Positions 9,801-11,320 of a stretch of DNA of 11,320 nt are shown here, piece after piece. Under the pieces are notes generated by a model, which did not search any database, was not told the origin of the DNA, and saw nothing but the letters and a program-made list of their open reading frames with translations. Positions within the stretch are counted from its first letter, which is position 1. Each line of letters begins with the position of its first letter. The position numbers were made by a program, and so were the translations under genes. Source of the stretch: Saccoglossus kowalevskii (taxonomy: Eukaryota > Hemichordata > Enteropneusta > Harrimaniidae); the NCBI RefSeq assembly GCF_000003605.2, contig NW_003133524.1, positions 1 to 11,320 on the forward strand, given 5' to 3'.

Positions 9801-10661
9801 GAAACATTAAATATCAAACATTTTCCTTGCATTATATTACTGGAAATGACATTTAAAATACTGTATACAACTAGTTGTTTGATTATGCAGTAATCTGAGG
9901 TTAACCATTAGGAGCATCATCTTGCATTAATTAGTAACATCTCTACTTAGATGATTATTTCCACAATGTTTGCTAACTTTGTGTCCTTGGCTTGTTTTAG
10001 CACAAATGCCAGTCATCATTGTCTGACCTCTAAACCATGTGATGTTTACAATTCCTTTGTTTTATGCCTAACTGCCAATCAGATTTGTTCTAGCTTTATT
10101 ATTCTCATAAATAAAAGTGTGTTGAACCAAAGACAATTGGTTGAACACACCAAAAACAACAACTTTAAAACCTACCTTGTTGCTTATAACAGTAGCAATT
10201 TGTTTCCGTACACGAGCACTTCTGTGATACAGAATGCTAATAGCAGACTCATAATCATGTCTCTTAACAGCAAGAATGACTCTTTTCACAAATGTTAATT
10301 TCTGTTGAAAAAGAAGCTTTAATTAGGGTTATTGTAACATTTTTTTTTAAGATTTGAAACATGTGAAATTAGGTTTTTGCCATTCAATCAATGTTTGAGA
10401 GAAAGTAGTACAATAAATTGTGGCACTTTCCTTTCAAATAATGAATAGAGTATCAAACACTTTAAATAAATTATTTTATTTAACACAAGTATTTAATATA
10501 ATACTAACCTTGTGGCCTAGGGGTGTCAGGTTTGTTTCATATACTTCATCCAGTGCATCCTTGACACACTCTACTTTACCAACTTGTTTCACAAGAGAAT
10601 GTCTCTTATATCCTTTTGCCTTTACCTCAAATGCATTCCCACAGTTGATACACATAGACAT
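3529..10661 (-). CDS. DUF6589-like protein with two PHD fingers (13 exons, probable broken copy)
   Basis: I rebuilt this gene by hand. The exons, in order of translation, are 10661-10509, 10301-10176, 9758-9592, 9326-9182, 8957-8838, 8708-8435, 7982-7633, 7469-7215, 6936-6552, 5992-5723, 5435-5196, 4509-4378 and 3878-3529. All splice phases agree, and they total 2967 bases, or 988 codons plus stop, from the Met at 10661. From memory it matches the uncharacterised DUF6589 family. The family blocks are GPGYSLCWDN (~329-338), the segment ending KKKSKV (~445), ILCNGDQQSVER (~483-492), the KSAGSKGTLYNIK region (~540), NDGEAMMRTW (exon 11) and NIPLDLVNEFLNNEFK (~857-872). Two PHD fingers (~652-705 and ~712-758) sit between the last two D/E-containing blocks. 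Codon ~120 is an in-frame TGA, so this copy may be a pseudogene or carry a polymorphism. The function is unproven; a transposase-like nuclease is my inference. The start codon is uncertain. Confidence 0.8.
3879..4377 (-). other. Intron 12 of DUF6589-like gene (499 bp)
   Basis: GT-AG intron with a strong GTAAGT donor. The short minus-strand frame at 4047-4292 resembles no family, and the phases of exons 12 and 13 match without it. No repeat stands out. Confidence 0.75.
4378..4509 (-). CDS. DUF6589-like gene exon 12, NIPLDLVNEF block
   Basis: The acceptor is CACATTTATAG and the donor is TTCAAAG|GTAAGT; phase is 1 on both sides, 132 bases. It reads GWMTQRISHELKYNRTAN and GGAGHNIPLDLVNEFLNNEF. 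The glutamate followed by Asn and Lys resembles the third catalytic position of IS256- and Mutator-type transposases (inference). Confidence 0.82.
4510..5195 (-). other. Intron 11 of DUF6589-like gene (686 bp)
   Basis: Largest intron of this gene. I found no exon, RNA gene or clear inverted repeat in it; short open frames at 4803-5030 and 5034-5222 look random. Confidence 0.7.
5196..5435 (-). CDS. DUF6589-like gene exon 11, end of PHD 2 and family block
   Basis: The acceptor is TTTATTATCTAG and the donor is TTGGCAG|GTAATG; phase is 1 on both sides. It starts DDWYCSVACYK, giving the last cysteine pair of PHD finger 2, then ALTWKGLKYFCEKDSEREND and MRTWRINMIDFW, typical of the DUF6589 C-terminal half. 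The plus-strand frame here is a shadow. Confidence 0.82.
5723..5992 (-). CDS. DUF6589-like gene exon 10, tandem PHD fingers
   Basis: The acceptor is GTTTTAAAAAAG and the donor is TTGCCAG|GTAATA; phase is 1 on both sides. It completes PHD finger 1 with WIECSAGKSC, RWYHIEC and WWCSPDC, then starts PHD finger 2 with FCCKV, VVKCMAGNNC and RFHVDCKGL. PHD fingers bind zinc and usually read histone H3 tails. The frame continues beyond both splice sites as intron read-through. Confidence 0.88.
5993..6551 (-). other. Intron 9 of DUF6589-like gene (559 bp)
   Basis: This intron splits PHD finger 1 between its first and second cysteine pairs. No feature is visible in it beyond A- and T-runs. Confidence 0.75.
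6552..6936 (-). CDS. DUF6589-like gene exon 9, entering PHD finger 1
   Basis: The acceptor is ATATTTTCTAG and the donor is GATGAAG|GTATTC; it enters in phase 0 and leaves in phase 1. It reads DIMDKMYNAKSAGSKGTLYN and then a helical region up to LLGLDDIDDKPANSP. An acidic linker, NSDDEEDAR, leads into FCIC, the first cysteine pair of PHD finger 1. An open frame on the plus strand (6569-6940) is its shadow. Confidence 0.87.
7215..7469 (-). CDS. DUF6589-like gene exon 8 with NGDQ motif
   Basis: The acceptor is TTGTAAACAG and the donor is TTACAA|GTAAGA; phase 0, 85 codons. It reads INLGVVQENPGS, then YTILCNGDQQSVERMIDAR, and ends APQEFHRRGIVLQ. The hydrophobic strand ending in Gly-Asp-Gln is strongly conserved in relatives as I recall them; this Asp is about residue 488. 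Confidence 0.88.
7633..7982 (-). CDS. DUF6589-like gene exon 7 with CWDN motif
   Basis: The acceptor is TATATTTTCAG and the donor is AAAGTG|GTAAGT; it enters in phase 1 and leaves in phase 0. It begins GPGYSLCWDNVQKLS, the most recognisable family block, and contains IPLNYFLPSQEDW and VVEHIIHEQSE before KKKSKV. Asp at about residue 337 sits at the end of a hydrophobic strand, as expected for a first acidic residue of an RNase H-type active site (inference). Confidence 0.85.
7983..8434 (-). other. Intron 6 of DUF6589-like gene (452 bp, or 418 bp with the alternative donor)
   Basis: The boundary depends on which exon 6 donor is used (after 8435 or after 8401). Apart from the GAAT repeat at its start nothing is recognisable. 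Confidence 0.6.
8401..8412 (-). repeat. (GAAT)3 microsatellite at alternative splice donor
   Basis: On the minus strand three GAAT copies lie directly before GTAAGT. In the exon 6 frame they read Asn-Glu-stop. One repeat unit fewer would remove the stop and change the exit to the phase needed by exon 7. Confidence 0.8.
8435..8708 (-). CDS. DUF6589-like gene exon 6, acidic Ser/Thr-rich linker
   Basis: The acceptor is TTTTGACAG. It begins EELRDDAPN and includes SSDDGDIDVAFDN and a Ser/Thr/Glu-rich stretch, probably a disordered linker. I chose the CAG|GTGATG donor after 8435 because it leaves in phase 1, exactly what exon 7 needs. The GTAAGT donor at 8400 looks stronger but includes an in-frame TGA at 8405-8403 and ends in the wrong phase. 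Confidence 0.65.
8838..8957 (-). CDS. DUF6589-like gene exon 5
   Basis: The acceptor is CAATTATGCAG and the donor is ATAGAG|GTAACG; phase is 0 on both sides and there are exactly 40 codons. It reads LFKCFQHVGICLGVNGT, then a coiled segment RMRKNFDKEMYDMKSKIE that joins the acidic start of exon 6. Confidence 0.75.
9182..9326 (-). CDS. DUF6589-like gene exon 4
   Basis: The acceptor is TTGTGTTTGTAG and the donor is CAGAAG|GTATGG. The first base completes an Asn codon begun in exon 3, and it leaves in phase 0. It reads DGSCGKLTPAYG, IMCNLLHLRKRRKFN and YKSGCSQK, a family-like helical block that recalls 'hRs.klnliQ...l...' in relatives. Confidence 0.75.
9592..9758 (-). CDS. DUF6589-like gene exon 3, interrupted by TGA
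   Basis: The acceptor is TTATTATAG and the donor is CATAA|GTAAAG; it enters in phase 0 and leaves in phase 2. The frame reads VRKEVGNYIKKSRP through CESFQ, then TGA (9680-9678), then EKIIEEVNCGLPLL to TTQRSH. Both sides of the stop look like one continuous domain and the downstream phase fits exon 4, so this is a nonsense codon inside a real exon and not an exon boundary. Confidence 0.7.
9678..9680 (-). other. In-frame TGA in exon 3 (about codon 120)
   Basis: The codon after CESFQ is TGA. It is in frame with the upstream exons and with the phase demanded by exon 4. From memory DUF6589 proteins often have Trp in this position, which is one base from TGA; I could not verify that. No plausible short intron removes it while keeping the surrounding sequence. 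Confidence 0.75.
9759..10175 (-). other. Intron 2 of DUF6589-like gene (417 bp)
   Basis: The intron holds a 16-base copy (9907-9922) of a stretch that also occurs in exon 6 (8682-8697). The plus-strand open frame over this region has no family resemblance. Confidence 0.7.
10176..10301 (-). CDS. DUF6589-like gene exon 2
   Basis: The acceptor is CTTTTTCAACAG and the donor is AACAAG|GTAGGT; phase is 0 on both sides, 42 codons. It is a basic helical segment containing VKRHDYESAI and ends VRKQIATVISNK. The next exon's VRKEVGNYIKK continues it naturally. Confidence 0.75.
10509..10661 (-). CDS. DUF6589-like gene exon 1 (visible), Cys-pair N-terminus
   Basis: The donor is CACAAG|GTTAGT, phase 0. 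The exon contains MSMCINCGNAFEVK, a single CxxC pair and a later isolated Cys, perhaps half of a zinc-binding site. I chose the Met at 10661 (ACCATGTC) because it just precedes the Cys pair. The frame is open up to 10748, and an acceptor such as CTCACACAAG or ACAAGCCAG could instead join an upstream exon, so the true start is uncertain. Confidence 0.55.
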
Positions 10662-10935
10662 GGTAATGGATATGGAGGTGTGGCAAACACTGGCTTGTGT
10701 GAGAAAATACCCACAATTCATTTTTATTATTATCATTTTTTTTTTCAAAATAAATAATTAAAATAATACAATTATTAATTTATATTATGTTATTTTATTT
10801 CTAATACCATGTTTCGATTTTTTTTTATACATTGCATATATATTTGTGATAGTTTTCATCCATAATATTCATTAAATCTCAACACAACTCCAATCGAGTG
10901 GCTTATTCGTGAAATTGCGAGACTATGACGCGCCG

Positions 10936-10943
10936 TGACGTCA
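10936..10943. promoter_or_regulatory. Palindromic CRE (TGACGTCA)
   Basis: Perfect 8-base cAMP response element, the binding site of CREB/ATF factors in animals. It lies 275 bases upstream of the proposed start of the minus-strand gene, and 14-16 bases before a CAAGATGGC motif on the plus strand. Function is inferred from the motif and the CpG-rich context. Confidence 0.5.
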
Positions 10944-11142
10944 CAGGTCAAAATTTCCAAGATGGCTGACCTTGAAGCGTAAATAGTGGGTTTTCGCCGG
11001 TATTCGTCTGATCTTAGTAGATAGCGTCGGTAATTTAGAACATCCAAATCAGAATAGTTGTCAAATGTGTTTAGATAACGATCGATCATACACAGGTGAG
11101 CGTAGACAGCCAATTTTGCTAATAAAGTGTCAATAACCTGGC

Positions 11143-11160
11143 CGACACGGATTTGTGTCG
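11143..11160. repeat. Small inverted repeat CGACAC/GTGTCG
   Basis: A 6-bp perfect stem with a 6-base loop, flanked by CC and a near-matching TCCGG. It may form a hairpin in a 5' UTR or be a binding site; it is too short to classify. Confidence 0.35.
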
Positions 11161-11166
11161 TCCGGT

Positions 11167-11320
11167 ATGGTAACTGACTACGTCTCGTACTGTAGATTTA
11201 GGGTTTCGCAATTACCAATAGACGACCGAATCAGACTACCGATGCAACAGAAAACGCCAAAAACGGACACCAGCGAAATCCAGAGCTACAGAACTGCAGC
11301 TAGTGCCATCCCCGCTAGCC
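11167..11320 (+). CDS. Possible start of a divergent gene (partial, unidentified)
   Basis: An ATG in good context (G at -3, G at +4) opens a frame of 51 codons that is still open at the window edge. It begins MVTDYVSYCRFRV, includes LPMQQKTPKTDTSEIQ and ends ASAIPAS. Base composition here is balanced, unlike introns nearby. I recognise no family. It could equally be 5' UTR, and the minus strand is also partly open. Confidence 0.25.
   Translation, partial: MVTDYVSYCRFRVSQLPIDDRIRLPMQQKTPKTDTSEIQSYRTAASAIPAS

Larger units (their letters stand above)
10749..11320. promoter_or_regulatory. Upstream region, possible shared CpG-rich promoter
   Basis: Sequence from about 10890 to the end is visibly richer in G, C and CpG than the rest, while 10730-10860 is very AT-rich. 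It contains a CRE, a YY1-like CCAAGATGGC (10957-10966) and a small hairpin. It lies upstream of the minus-strand gene and could serve a divergent plus-strand gene. An 85-codon minus-strand frame at 10856-11113 is open but resembles nothing known and could be 5' UTR. Confidence 0.4.

Noticed and set aside
9951-10298. 115-codon plus-strand open frame
   Set aside because: Antisense to exon 2 and its intron, with no recognisable domain.
10420-10761. 113-codon plus-strand open frame
   Set aside because: Antisense to exon 1; composition follows the AT-rich intron.
10962-10982. Short plus-strand MADLEA open frame, possibly a first coding exon with a GTAAAT donor
   Set aside because: Only six codons before TAA and no partner exon in the window. 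The ATGGC is better explained as part of a YY1-like promoter motif.
10856-11113. 85-codon minus-strand open frame as an upstream coding exon of the DUF6589-like gene
   Set aside because: No resemblance to the family N-terminus, and no convincing donor to reach the exon at 10661 in frame. It may be 5' UTR.

Overview
This window looks like AT-rich nuclear DNA from an invertebrate animal. Coding exons are short (about 120-390 bp, one of 601 bp), introns obey GT-AG, intergenic DNA is poor in genes, small inverted-repeat elements are present, and a CpG-richer patch at the right edge resembles a promoter. A lophotrochozoan such as a bivalve mollusc is my best guess, but it rests on general impression and is weak. 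No rRNA, tRNA, CRISPR or prokaryotic operon was seen.

Left part (1-2847, + strand): the 3' end of a RecQ-family DNA helicase gene. Three exons (422-595, 681-803, 2142-2742) join in matching phase. They give helicase motif III, motif IV, and motifs V and VI (FGMGINIP, QEVGRCGRD), then a very cysteine-rich tail and a stop. The ATP-binding exons (Walker A, DEAH) must lie left of the window. The 1.3-kb second intron carries a ~196-bp inverted-repeat element (1309-1504).

Middle (2743-3528): the gap between two convergent genes. It holds the helicase poly(A) signal, a ~274-bp foldback element (2951-3224) and candidate poly(A) signals of the opposite gene.

Right part (3529-10661, - strand): one large gene that I rebuilt from 13 exons whose splice phases all agree. 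It would code for about 988 residues and resembles the uncharacterised DUF6589 family. Two PHD fingers are spliced into the middle of the conserved domain. Aspartates in CWDN and NGDQ and a glutamate in the VNEFLNNEFK segment are arranged in a way that suggests an RNase H-fold DDE transposase; this is inference. Two lesions or ambiguities stand out: an in-frame TGA in exon 3, and a GAAT microsatellite at the end of exon 6 that creates a stop just before the strongest-looking donor.

Right edge (10749-11320): an upstream region with more CpG, a palindromic CRE (TGACGTCA), a YY1-like motif and a possible start of a divergent + strand gene.

Read together, a RecQ-like helicase and a DUF6589/PHD protein lying tail to tail could be the two genes of an undescribed mobile element. 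They may also be neighbours by chance. Neither end of such an element can be defined inside this window.
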